Notes under the pieces: generated by a model
The model's database searches: none
The model's input: only the letters and a program-made list of their open reading frames with translations
Told to the model about the DNA's origin: nothing
Origin: Saprospirales bacterium GYS_P2D
GTDB lineage: Bacteria; Bacteroidota; Bacteroidia; Chitinophagales; Saprospiraceae
Assembly: GCA_009833045.1 (NCBI GenBank)
Contig: WUUP01000009.1
Span: 124,001-188,000, forward strand
Length of the DNA stretch: 64,000 nt
Direction of reading: 5' to 3'
Translations under genes and position numbers: made by a program
Shown: positions 48,364 to 57,122 of the stretch, one piece after another
Numbering within the stretch: the first letter of the stretch is position 1
Layout: each line of letters starts with the position of its first letter

Positions 48364-49521
48364 TTATGAAATGATAGTAGCCGAAGACACCTCGATACGA
48401 TGTCTCTCGACACAGTCGGCATCTACGGATATCCCCAGTCCCGGGGCATCGGTGATGTATAAACGACCATCTTCAAATCTGGCATCACTCTGCGTCAGTT
48501 GATCTCTCAGTTTATTCTCAGTACGGTCATACTCCATGAGATGATCAGCCGCCACCAGTCGACCTGGTACAGGATCAAGATTGAGCACAAAATGTGAGGC
48601 CGCCGCTATAGCTATACCGGTACCCCAAGTGTGGGGCACTATCTCTACTCCTCTGGCAGAGGTCAATGTCGAAATACGCTTAGCCTCTGTGAGTCCGCCT
48701 GTAGCACATATATCTGGCTGAGCGATATCGATAGACTGCGCCTGTAGCAATCGCTGAAAGCCAAAGCGAAGGTACTCACATTCGCCACCAGCTATAGGTA
48801 TCGTGGTAGACTCTCGGAGCTCTCTATACTGATCATAATACTCAGGTGATATAGGCTCTTCAAACCATGATATATTATACTGCTCTACTTCCCTTGCCAG
48901 TTGCTTGGCCTCTCTCAGACTATATGCATGATTAGCATCGATCATGAGGGCCACATCATCGCCGATCGCAGCTCTCACTTGCTTTACATTTTCGATATCC
49001 CTTTTCACTCCGATGCCGACTTTCATCTTGATCGCTCGATAACCCTGATCGACATACATAGCTGCCTCATCTGCTAAGGCTCTACCCATGTCTACCATAT
49101 CATCAGAGAAATATAGCCCTGTAGCATAGGGTGTGATATACTCTCGCTTTGGCCCGCCGAGCAATTGATAAACCGGCATATCCAGTATCTTACCCTTCAG
49201 ATCCCAAAGTGCCACATCGATAGCACTGATCGCCGACATGAGCACGCCACTCCTGCTAAAATCCATCGTACGACGATAGAGTGTCTCCCAGATGGTCTCT
49301 GTCTCGAGTGGATTTTGACCGATCACATATTGAGATAGATGCTGAATCCCAGCATGTATGATAGAGGCAGGACCATATCCCTCTCCCCATCCTATATGGC
49401 CTGTATCACTGACGATCTTGACTATGCAGATAGTGCGGCTGGAGTAGTGCCACTGTGAGAAATAAAAACTATTGTCCAGTGTATCAGACAGGACATATGG
49501 TTCGATAGCTACTATTTTCAT
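48364..49521 (-). CDS. Enolase-superfamily enzyme, candidate 3,6-anhydrogalactonate cycloisomerase
   Basis: A 385-residue mandelate racemase/muconate lactonising enzyme-type protein. Catalytic and metal residues are seen in order: KMKVG (Lys of the KxK base), MIDANHAYS (Asp ligand), WFEEPISP (Glu ligand), IAGGECEY (Glu ligand) and VPHTWGTG (His). In the D-AHG pathway such an enzyme converts 3,6-anhydrogalactonate to 2-keto-3-deoxygalactonate (DauB-equivalent). Galactonate dehydratase is the main alternative and would give the same product. It is first in the four-gene operon and has a double operator-like element 115-146 bases upstream. Confidence 0.82.
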   Translation of the reverse strand: MKIVAIEPYVLSDTLDNSFYFSQWHYSSRTICIVKIVSDTGHIGWGEGYGPASIIHAGIQHLSQYVIGQNPLETETIWETLYRRTMDFSRSGVLMSAISAIDVALWDLKGKILDMPVYQLLGGPKREYITPYATGLYFSDDMVDMGRALADEAAMYVDQGYRAIKMKVGIGVKRDIENVKQVRAAIGDDVALMIDANHAYSLREAKQLAREVEQYNISWFEEPISPEYYDQYRELRESTTIPIAGGECEYLRFGFQRLLQAQSIDIAQPDICATGGLTEAKRISTLTSARGVEIVPHTWGTGIAIAAASHFVLNLDPVPGRLVAADHLMEYDRTENKLRDQLTQSDARFEDGRLYITDAPGLGISVDADCVERHRIEVSSATIIS

Positions 49522-49635
49522 ATTTCTTGATCTAAGGATGCATCATTAATAATAATGCGAGATTCATACGACTCGATCTCACAGGGACACATCATACAGT
49601 CACAAATAAAAACATGTAGCGAGCTCATCAATGGA

Positions 49636-49667
49636 TAGATATTATCCACTTTCGGCACTATCTTACC
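49636..49667 (-). promoter_or_regulatory. Putative AraC-type operator upstream of the sugar-acid operon
   Basis: TAGATATTATCC (49636-49647), eight bases, then CACTATCTTACC (49656-49667). The arrangement and 10 of 12 bases in each half match 45151-45182 before susC. It lies in the 164-base gap between araC and the cycloisomerase gene. No clear -7 box was found. Confidence 0.55.
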
Positions 49668-49685
49668 TATCAACTCTGGACAAAA

Positions 49686-50576
49686 TCACGACAAAACAGT
49701 ATCAGAAGTAAGCTGATATTGTTTAGTGAATTCTGACGGAGTCATTCCTTTCAGACTTTTAAACTGGCGATTAAAATTAGTGATCGTATTGAAGCCCGAC
49801 TGATAGCAGACCTCGGAGATAGAGTACTCTCCCTTGATCAGCATCTGACAGGCATTTCGGATACGGATCTCAGTGAGATACTCACTAAATGACTTCTGCG
49901 TACGCTTTTTAAAGAAGCGGCAAAAAGAATTGGGAGTCATATGAGCGATATCAGCCACCTCCTTCAGCTTAATAGTTTTATCAAAGTTGTCCGTCAAAAA
50001 CTTAATGATACTGCTCATGCGATCCTTCTCGTCCTTATTGTATACATCTATGATCCGATCATGACATAGGATCTCACTTTCTTGGCTCTGCGCCAATATG
50101 TCCAAGACTCTCAGCAGGTCTATGACCCTCGGCAGGCCCGTAGCCCCGACTAATCCGCCTAAGATATTGTGAACTAAGTACACATCACGCTCAGAAAACT
50201 TCAGACCTCGATTAGCATTCTGTAGCATATGCCTGACGCCCTTGTACTCATACAGCCCATCAAATCCCTCACCCAAAAAATCAGGCAAGAACTTAATGAT
50301 GATGAGATCTACCATTCGATCACTATTCTCATCGAGGTAGTAGTCACGGTCATTTCTGAATAGATGAGGCAATCCACTCCCTATGAGATAGAGCTCCCCT
50401 TCTTCAAAATTGCCTATACTATTTCCTACGTATCGAGTACCTGAGCTTTTACGAAAGTATATTAACTCTACTTCAGGGTGATAATGCCAGTTTTGCTCGA
50501 TACATGGCATCCGGTCTTGACGTACGGTAAAAGCCTGATCTACAGCTTTCTGCGAAGGGTTATAGTTAAGTTTCAT
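49686..50576 (-). CDS. AraC-family transcriptional regulator
   Basis: A 296-residue regulator with an N-terminal cupin-like sensor (HYHPEVELIYFRKSSGTRYVG at about 31-51) and a C-terminal pair of helix-turn-helix motifs (LKEVADIAHMTPNSFCRFFK, then SISEVCYQSGFNTITNFNRQ and FKSLKGMTPSEF). It is not a hybrid two-component regulator or SusR type. The sensor probably binds a sugar inducer in the cytoplasm. A copy of the CACTATTTTACC element lies 57-69 bases before its start, and others precede three galactan units, so it likely controls both them and itself. An AraC protein also controls the carrageenan regulon in Zobellia. Confidence 0.9.
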   Translation of the reverse strand: MKLNYNPSQKAVDQAFTVRQDRMPCIEQNWHYHPEVELIYFRKSSGTRYVGNSIGNFEEGELYLIGSGLPHLFRNDRDYYLDENSDRMVDLIIIKFLPDFLGEGFDGLYEYKGVRHMLQNANRGLKFSERDVYLVHNILGGLVGATGLPRVIDLLRVLDILAQSQESEILCHDRIIDVYNKDEKDRMSSIIKFLTDNFDKTIKLKEVADIAHMTPNSFCRFFKKRTQKSFSEYLTEIRIRNACQMLIKGEYSISEVCYQSGFNTITNFNRQFKSLKGMTPSEFTKQYQLTSDTVLS

Positions 50577-50632
50577 AGCAAGATAGTTTTGACTACGAGA
50601 TGAATATACATCAATATCCGAGACAGAATCTA

Positions 50633-50645
50633 CACTATTTTACCC
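50633..50645 (-). promoter_or_regulatory. Putative autoregulatory operator of araC
   Basis: CACTATTTTACCC (+ strand) is identical over 13 bases to 38601-38613 upstream of GH127. It lies in the short gap between galT and araC. A second half is uncertain: CATCAATATCC ends at 50619, 25 rather than 20 bases away. Confidence 0.5.
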
Positions 50646-50663
50646 CTCACCCTCCAGTATCTC

Positions 50664-51680
50664 CTAAAGATCTCTTAGCTGAGCTGCTGCCATCTCTGCA
50701 GTAATGTCTCGCTGTGCATTAGCAAACATCTCATAGCCGACCATAAACTTGCGCACTGTAGCCGACCTCAGCAATGGTGGATAAAACGTCATATGCCAAT
50801 GCCAGTAATCATAGTCTGCACCATCTGTAGGCGCCTGATGGATCCCCGCACTATATGGAAATGAGGTATCAAATAAGCGATCAAACTTGACTGTCAGCAC
50901 TTTAAGTGCATCGCTATAGCCTACCACCTCCACATCGGTCATCTCACTGATATCCCGCATGTGTCGACGAGGTATGATCATCGCCTCATATGGCCAGGTG
51001 GCCCAGTACGGCACCAGTACTGCGCATTCTTCATTAGCGTATATGATCCGCTCTTGAGCGTCGATCTCTTGCTGTAGATAGGCTGACAGTAGACTCTCTC
51101 CTTTGTCCTCCCAATATTCTTTTTGATGATGGGATTTTTTTAAGACCTCGTTAGGGATAGAGCTCTGGGACCATATCTGGCCATGGGGATGAGGATTGCT
51201 ACAGCCCATCATCGCCCCTTTATTTTCAAATATCTGGACATGATTAATATCCTCCTGAGTGCCCAGTTCCTTGTATTCTTTTTGCCATAGTCTGATCACA
51301 TTGGCTATAGCCTCCCTGCTCATATCAGCGAGTGTCAGCGAGTGATCTGGAGAAAAGCAAATGACCTTGCAGATGCCTCGCTCCCCTTTAGCTCGGAGCA
51401 GACCATCGACGATCTCATCTGTCGGACTATCAGGCAGCAGCGCCGAGTAGTCATTGATAAAAGCATAGGTATCTGTATACTCCGGTGTCACCGCACCACT
51501 TGCTCGGGTATTGCCAGGACAGAGATAGCACTTAGGATCGTAGCTCTCTTTCTTTTTATCTTGCTTCTCCTCGACCTTGCCTTGCCATGGGCGTTTGTTG
51601 CGATGTGGAGAGACCAGTATCCACTCTCCAGTCAAGATATTATACCGACGATGCGGATCTTCATTAAAATCTATAGACAT
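50664..51680 (-). CDS. galT: Galactose-1-phosphate uridylyltransferase
   Basis: A 338-residue cytoplasmic Leloir enzyme that exchanges UMP between UDP-glucose and galactose 1-phosphate. RRYNILTGEWILVSPHR at the start, CYLCPGN (zinc-site cysteines), and the active-site NPHPHGQIW with the uridylylated His are intact, as is HWHMTFYPP. It overlaps galK by 10 bases. In this locus it would use galactose released from the galactan. No galE or galactose mutarotase is in the window. Confidence 0.96.
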   Translation of the reverse strand: MSIDFNEDPHRRYNILTGEWILVSPHRNKRPWQGKVEEKQDKKKESYDPKCYLCPGNTRASGAVTPEYTDTYAFINDYSALLPDSPTDEIVDGLLRAKGERGICKVICFSPDHSLTLADMSREAIANVIRLWQKEYKELGTQEDINHVQIFENKGAMMGCSNPHPHGQIWSQSSIPNEVLKKSHHQKEYWEDKGESLLSAYLQQEIDAQERIIYANEECAVLVPYWATWPYEAMIIPRRHMRDISEMTDVEVVGYSDALKVLTVKFDRLFDTSFPYSAGIHQAPTDGADYDYWHWHMTFYPPLLRSATVRKFMVGYEMFANAQRDITAEMAAAQLRDL

Positions 51681-52810
51681 GTATCTGCGTATGTAGTAGA
51701 TGATATAATCTGTGCGCCATCACCGATCTTCAGCTGATATGATGTCAGCTCTATGCCATGGGCAGTATGATACTCTCTGGTCATCCGATCTATGACGCTA
51801 TCAACATACAGCTCTTGGACCAGGTTGATAGTACATCCACCAAATCCCCCACCCATCATACGGCTCCCCAGTATCCGCTCATCAGATCGGGTCAGCTCTA
51901 CTAATGTATCCAGCTCTGGACAACTGACCTCATAGTCTTGACTCAGACTCTCATGAGATCTGTACATGAACGCACCCAGCATCGCTATATCTCCCGCTGA
52001 CAGGGCCTCAGAAGCTCGAAGTACCCGATTGGTCTCAGAGACTACATGACGAGCTCGAGCCATCTCAAACTCTGTAAGATCAACACTCACTGTATTCAGC
52101 AGGTGTTGATCTACATCTCTATAGGATTGGATTCCTTTATGTTTTGATTTGATTTTTTCCAGCGCTGATTCGCACTGAGCTCGGCGATCATTGTAGGCGG
52201 AGGTGGCCAGCTCGTGAGACACATGCGAGTTGAGCAACACTATCCGATATTCACCCAGGTCACAGGGTAGATACTCATAGCTCAGATCTCTACAGTCCAG
52301 TCGCAACACCTGCCCAGCTCGCCCCATCACACTGGCAAACTGATCCATAATGCCACATTTGATCCCGACGTATCTATGCTCAGCCATCTGGCACGCCTTG
52401 ATCAGCTGCCAGTCATCGAGCTGTAGATCCCAGAGCTCTATGAGTCCACGAGCAAAACTACACTCCAAGGATGCCGAAGAACTGAGCCCACTGCCGATCG
52501 GCACATCTCCGCTAAATGTAGCTGAAAATCCACCTATCTCAGCACCATAGCCGATCAGTTCCATCAGTACCCCATAGAGATACTTTGCCCATGTCGGTAG
52601 CCCATGAGCCTCCCCTATTTTAAATCTGACCCGGTCGTCTATGTTCTGAGCATGAAGCTCGACCTCACTATCTGTACCATTAGCCATGATCTCAAATCGA
52701 GTACCTCGATCTATCGCTGCTGGCATGACGTAGCCGTCATTGTAGTCTATATGCTCTCCGATGATGTTGATACGCCCTGGCGCCCAACTGATTACCTTTT
52801 TATTTTTCAT
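51671..52810 (-). CDS. galK: Galactokinase
   Basis: A 379-residue GHMP kinase that makes galactose 1-phosphate. The signature APGRINIIGEHIDYNDGYV (residues 10-28) and the ATP-binding PIGSGLSSSASLECS are present, as is the third motif RMMGGGFGGCTINL. It is the first gene of a galK-galT pair upstream of araC. Its presence inside the galactan PUL supports galactose as one of the two end products. Confidence 0.96.
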   Translation of the reverse strand: MKNKKVISWAPGRINIIGEHIDYNDGYVMPAAIDRGTRFEIMANGTDSEVELHAQNIDDRVRFKIGEAHGLPTWAKYLYGVLMELIGYGAEIGGFSATFSGDVPIGSGLSSSASLECSFARGLIELWDLQLDDWQLIKACQMAEHRYVGIKCGIMDQFASVMGRAGQVLRLDCRDLSYEYLPCDLGEYRIVLLNSHVSHELATSAYNDRRAQCESALEKIKSKHKGIQSYRDVDQHLLNTVSVDLTEFEMARARHVVSETNRVLRASEALSAGDIAMLGAFMYRSHESLSQDYEVSCPELDTLVELTRSDERILGSRMMGGGFGGCTINLVQELYVDSVIDRMTREYHTAHGIELTSYQLKIGDGAQIISSTTYADTCL

Positions 52811-53065
52811 GATACGACTGCCTACTTTTTACTTAGTTCGCTTGACGCAAATAAGCTTTATGATGGCAAGATAAAAAGAAATAGAAATATATGCGTAATA
52901 TTTACACTTATATGGATAAATTAGGTAATTTGGAGTATGACACTGCTAAATAAGTGTAGATTCTAAAAGTAAAACAGAATATTCTCAATAGCCTTAAGTG
53001 ACTTTCATCAGTCTTTCACGTCATTAATTATAACACCCCCAACTCATACATTCAAACAGCAGTCT
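52811..53065. other. Divergent promoter region between galK and the DUF1508 gene
   Basis: This 255-base AT-rich gap must hold promoters for both directions. TACTTTTTACT at 52823-52833 resembles the galactan operator core but is one T short, so I do not count it. No clear TAnnTTTG box or dyad was found on either strand. Confidence 0.3.
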
Positions 53066-53422
53066 ATGGGCAGGTATGTCAAATACAAGGATAGCAAGGG
53101 TCTCTATCGATTTCGATTAGAATGTGACGAAGGCAAAGAACTATTTGTGAGCAAAGGATTCAGCACAAAAGATATACTGAATAAGTCTCTTAAGAGCTCA
53201 AGACTATGCTGGCGAAGGACAAACAGTTTCGTCAAAAAAACATCACCAGACAAAAGATTTTTCTTTGCTCTGAGATGTCAAAATGGTATCACAATTGGCG
53301 CCAGTCCATTATATGATACTCGAGAAGAAATGATGAAAACTCTTGAACTGACCTTAAAGCATAGTTCAAGTCTTTACGAAATCATACCACATTTAGAAAG
53401 AGAAAACTTTAAAGCGCTCTAA
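53066..53422 (+). CDS. DUF1508 (YegP-like) protein
   Basis: A 118-residue basic cytoplasmic protein. Two imperfect repeats of a YegP/DUF1508-type beta unit are visible: YRFRLECDEGKELFVSKGFS and FFFALRCQNGITIGASPLYD. Typical members have the same two-repeat form. The function is unknown; stress-linked expression is reported for some homologues. It stands alone between galK and the tRNA gene. Confidence 0.7.
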   Translation: MGRYVKYKDSKGLYRFRLECDEGKELFVSKGFSTKDILNKSLKSSRLCWRRTNSFVKKTSPDKRFFFALRCQNGITIGASPLYDTREEMMKTLELTLKHSSSLYEIIPHLERENFKAL

Positions 53423-53497
53423 GATTCCCCTATATACATTGGTATGTAAAAAAAGCGCTGCTGATAAATATCAAATCTGTATTTGAAAAAGAAAATG

Positions 53498-53571
53498 TGG
53501 AGGATACAGGAATCGAACCTGCGACCTTTTGACTGCCAGTCAAACGCTCTAGCCAACTGAGCTAATCCCCC
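53498..53571 (-). tRNA. tRNA-Ala (anticodon GGC)
   Basis: Read on the minus strand, the 74 bases fold into a full cloverleaf: acceptor GGGGGAT/ATCCTCC, D-stem GCTC/GAGC, anticodon stem TTTGA/TCAAA with loop CTGGCAG (anticodon GGC), and T-arm GCAGG-TTCGATT-CCTGT. The acceptor stem has the G3-U70 wobble that defines alanine tRNAs. The 3' CCA is not encoded. Confidence 0.95.
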
Positions 53572-53703
53572 ATCAATAAAGAGCGAGGCGAAAATAATCA
53601 AATCCATCAAGTATACAAATCTAAAGTGCTGACGTATTTTTTACGCATAAAAATGTGCATTCGTTCTCGTATTTTGAGCATTCATCATACACAGACTACA
53701 TCA

Positions 53704-56700
53704 ATGATCCACTTATCTCCTATCTTTCGTTTCATTTGCCTGGGCATATTAGTACTTCTCATAGCTTGTGATGCTAAGCAAAGTCCTCATTATCCGATAA
53801 TCAATAAAACTCTCAGTGCAGATATAGCTAATACACTTAGTGATCAAATTAGAAACGAAGTCAACGTTACATTAGACCCCGATCTCGAACTCAATCTATG
53901 GGCATCTGACTCACTGGTGACAGATCCTATTGCTATAAGCGTCGCTCCGGATGGTAGGATCTACTATACCAGTGCAGGTCGCCAGTCAAATTCAGAGTTT
54001 GACATCCGAGGGCACCATGACTGGATGGTGGCGTCTATTTCATTTCAGACGATCGAGGACCGGCAGGCATTCTTGAGAGAGACTTTTTCAGCAGACAGTG
54101 AGCAGTCTACCACGCATCTTAAGGATCTCAATGAGGATGGCGTCAGGGACTGGCGAGATCTGACCGTAGAGAAAGAACAAGTCTGGGTCGTAGGTGACAG
54201 CGACAAGGACGGAGTAGCCGAACAAGCTAATCTTTTTATTGAGGATTTTCATGAAGAAATCACCGATGTAGCTAATGGTGTAGAGTATCATGATGGAAAA
54301 GTATATATATCCGTAGGTCCAGATCTGTGGAGCACTGTAGACCTTGACGGAGATGACATCGCTGATCAGACGACTTCCTTAGCCAGAGGATTTGCTGTGC
54401 ACATAGGATTTGGCGGTCACGGAATGTCAGGAGTGACAGTGGGCCCTGATGGCCGGCTCTACTGGGGTATTGGAGATATTGGTATGAACCTCGTCGATCA
54501 AGATGGTAAAAACTGGAAATATCCTAATCGTGGCGTCATCGTACGGTCTGAGATGGATGGTAGCGGATTCGAGGTTTTCTGTATGGGAGTCCGTAATACG
54601 CATGAATTCACCTTTGACAAATATGGCAATCTCATCACAGAGGATAATGATGGAGATCATAGTGGCGAAAGCGAACGACTGACCTATCTCATAGACGGCA
54701 GCGATACAGGATGGCGGATCAACTGGCAGTTTGGCAAATACACCGACCCAAAAAACAATGACTACAAGGTCTGGATGGATGAAAAACTATATGTGCCTCA
54801 TTGGGACGGACAGGCTGCCTACATACTCCCTCCGATCCAAAACTATGTGAATGGCCCTACAGGATTCGTTTATAATCCTGGGACTGCACTGAGTCCAGAG
54901 TGGTACGAGCATTTTTTCGTTGCAGAGTTCAGAGGCACCCCTTCTAATAGTCCTATCCATGCCTTCACCCTGAAGCCTGACGGAGCAGGCTTTGCTCTTG
55001 ATGAGACTAAAGAAATAGTGAGCGGGCTATTACCTACAGGTATTGATTTTGGACCTGATGGAGCCTTATACTTTGGAGACTGGATACATGGCTGGGCGCC
55101 AAAGTCTGAAGGCCGTATCTGGAAAGTAGATGTAAAGGAAGGAACAAATAGTGCAATCCGCCAAGAAACTAAAAAACTTATCGAAACAGATTTCAGCAAG
55201 CTCGATATAGCTGATCTCACCACACATCTAGCTCATCAAGACATGAGAGTCAGACAGAAAGCACAGTTTGAGCTGGCTGATAGAACCAAAGAGGGATATG
55301 ATGCACTACTAAAGACGGCACGATCATCCTCCGACCAGCTGGCTCGTATACACGGCCTTTGGGGCATGAGTCAGCATATGCGAGTAGGACTTGGCGACAA
55401 GGCGCACTTAGCAGAATTTCTAAATGATAGTGATGAGGAGATCATAGCTCAAGCTCTCAAGCTCATCGGAGATGTGCACTATGAAGGGCACGCCGATGAA
55501 ATCACGGGGCTCGTCCTACATACTAATCCTCGCATCGCTATGTATGCGACCCAGGCCTTAGGTCGTAATCAACATGCCTCAGCAGTGCCGAATATCTTGA
55601 AGCTTGTAGACCAGACCAAAAATCAAGATATGTGGCTACGTATGGCTGCGATGGTAGCGCTGGGACGCATAGCCGATGAGCAGCAGCTCGTAGCTCAGGC
55701 TTCTGCTACGGAGGCCGTACAACTCGCAGCGGTGGTAGGCTTACGCCGAATGGAATCAGCTGGTGTAGCATTATTTCTCAAATCTAAATATGAATCGGTG
55801 GCTACAGAAGCAGCGAGAGCTATCAATGATGACTTCTCAATAGAAGGAGCCATGGGAGCATTAGCTGCCATACTGACTACTACCTCATATACTAATGAAG
55901 CCTTGATCCGTAGAAGCATCAATGCTAACCTGCGGGTCGGAGAAAAGAAAAACATAGAGCAGCTCATCACGTATGCTGCAAACACTTCTGCACCAAGCGC
56001 CATGCGTGCTGAGGCCATCGCTACCCTCTCACACTGGCGTTCCCCATCGGTCTTTGACCGAGTAGACGGTAGATACAGAGGTGAGCGCACACTGGATGAT
56101 GCCCCTCTCAGAGAGCTCTATCCAGAGACCGCATTAGCACTCATCAAAGAAAATAATGACGAGGTGCAGATAGCTGCAGCTAAATCCATAGGACTTATCG
56201 GTCTTGAGACATTGGGAGATGATTTATTTGCAGTCATGCGTACTGACGCCTCTGCTGATGTGAGAGTGACCGCTCTGCAGTCACTCTATGAAATCGGATA
56301 TCCAAAACTGACTGAAGTCATGCAAATAGCCCAAAAAGATAAAAGCAATACCGTAAGATCTAAAGTGCTGGAGCTACTACCTCAGTCTGGACTACCAGAG
56401 TCGGAAATACTTGAGCTATTAGAAAAAATCTATGCGGAGGGAAGCACCGCTGAAAAGCAGGCTGCCTTGAGTTCTTATGCCAGCTACGAGACACCTGAGA
56501 GTGTGGCATTCTTGGCTAAGCTTATGGACCAGCTCGAAAGTGGCAATCTGAATAAATCTGTCCAGCTCGACGTGATGGAGGCTATCAAATCCCAAAACAA
56601 CACTGAGCTCGTGGACCGTCTGACAGCATATGAATCCGCCAAAGATCAAAATGATCCACTGTCACTCTATAGCGAACTATTATACGGTGGTGATACTGAT

Positions 56701-57114
56701 AAAGGTAGACGATTGTTTTATCGAAACTCGGCTGCTCAATGCATCAGATGTCATGCGGTGTTTGAGTATGGCGGCAATGCAGGTCCTGTCCTCGAAGGTG
56801 TCGGCGGTCGACTCAGTAGAGAGTCGCTATTGCTGGCTATGGTCGCTCCGAGCGCTGAGTTCTCTATGGGCTATGAGGTCGCTACTATCACTATGAAAGA
56901 TGAGTCCTCTCATACTGGTATCATCACCGCTCGTGATCCATCGGAGATAGCCCTCAAAGTAGGCCAAGAGGATCTCATGACGCTATCAACTGCTGATATC
57001 GCAGATATCGAAAGTATACCGTCCAGTATGCCGGACATGACTAAGGTATTAGAGAAAGAGCAAATCAGAGATTTAGTAGCTTTCCTCCATTCCCTGCAGG
57101 ATGAGGAGGGATAG
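53704..57114 (+). CDS. PVC-type haem-binding lipoprotein with beta-propeller, HEAT repeats and cytochrome c domain
   Basis: A protein of about 1136 residues. The Met at 53704 is taken as start because it begins a lipoprotein signal (VLLIACDAK); the open frame begins at 53626. The first 480 residues are a glucose-dehydrogenase-like propeller (GGHGMSGVTVGPDGRLYWG, GIDFGPDGALYFGDW). Then come HEAT-like helical repeats (about 510-950) and a single c-type cytochrome module with CIRCH (Cys1013, Cys1016, His1017). This layout is common in Planctomycetes and Bacteroidota proteins named membrane-bound dehydrogenases; substrates are unknown. It probably oxidises a sugar or related compound outside the cytoplasm. 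It is convergent with priA, 8 bases away. Confidence 0.88.
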   Translation: MIHLSPIFRFICLGILVLLIACDAKQSPHYPIINKTLSADIANTLSDQIRNEVNVTLDPDLELNLWASDSLVTDPIAISVAPDGRIYYTSAGRQSNSEFDIRGHHDWMVASISFQTIEDRQAFLRETFSADSEQSTTHLKDLNEDGVRDWRDLTVEKEQVWVVGDSDKDGVAEQANLFIEDFHEEITDVANGVEYHDGKVYISVGPDLWSTVDLDGDDIADQTTSLARGFAVHIGFGGHGMSGVTVGPDGRLYWGIGDIGMNLVDQDGKNWKYPNRGVIVRSEMDGSGFEVFCMGVRNTHEFTFDKYGNLITEDNDGDHSGESERLTYLIDGSDTGWRINWQFGKYTDPKNNDYKVWMDEKLYVPHWDGQAAYILPPIQNYVNGPTGFVYNPGTALSPEWYEHFFVAEFRGTPSNSPIHAFTLKPDGAGFALDETKEIVSGLLPTGIDFGPDGALYFGDWIHGWAPKSEGRIWKVDVKEGTNSAIRQETKKLIETDFSKLDIADLTTHLAHQDMRVRQKAQFELADRTKEGYDALLKTARSSSDQLARIHGLWGMSQHMRVGLGDKAHLAEFLNDSDEEIIAQALKLIGDVHYEGHADEITGLVLHTNPRIAMYATQALGRNQHASAVPNILKLVDQTKNQDMWLRMAAMVALGRIADEQQLVAQASATEAVQLAAVVGLRRMESAGVALFLKSKYESVATEAARAINDDFSIEGAMGALAAILTTTSYTNEALIRRSINANLRVGEKKNIEQLITYAANTSAPSAMRAEAIATLSHWRSPSVFDRVDGRYRGERTLDDAPLRELYPETALALIKENNDEVQIAAAKSIGLIGLETLGDDLFAVMRTDASADVRVTALQSLYEIGYPKLTEVMQIAQKDKSNTVRSKVLELLPQSGLPESEILELLEKIYAEGSTAEKQAALSSYASYETPESVAFLAKLMDQLESGNLNKSVQLDVMEAIKSQNNTELVDRLTAYESAKDQNDPLSLYSELLYGGDTDKGRRLFYRNSAAQCIRCHAVFEYGGNAGPVLEGVGGRLSRESLLLAMVAPSAEFSMGYEVATITMKDESSHTGIITARDPSEIALKVGQEDLMTLSTADIADIESIPSSMPDMTKVLEKEQIRDLVAFLHSLQDEEG

Positions 57115-57122
57115 GTGTATTT

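Noticed and set aside
45338-49521. Galactonate (De Ley-Doudoroff) operon
   Set aside because: Kinase and aldolase fit, and the enolase could be a dehydratase, but no galactose dehydrogenase or lactonase is present. The aldehyde dehydrogenase and nearby GH127 and sulfatases fit D-AHG better. Kept only as an alternative.
52823-52833. TACTTTTTACT as another galactan operator before galK
   Set aside because: It is one T short of the motif, lacks the CC end and lies in AT-rich DNA where such matches are expected.
53419-53610. A 63-residue open frame on the minus strand
   Set aside because: It runs across the tRNA-Ala gene and has no coding character.
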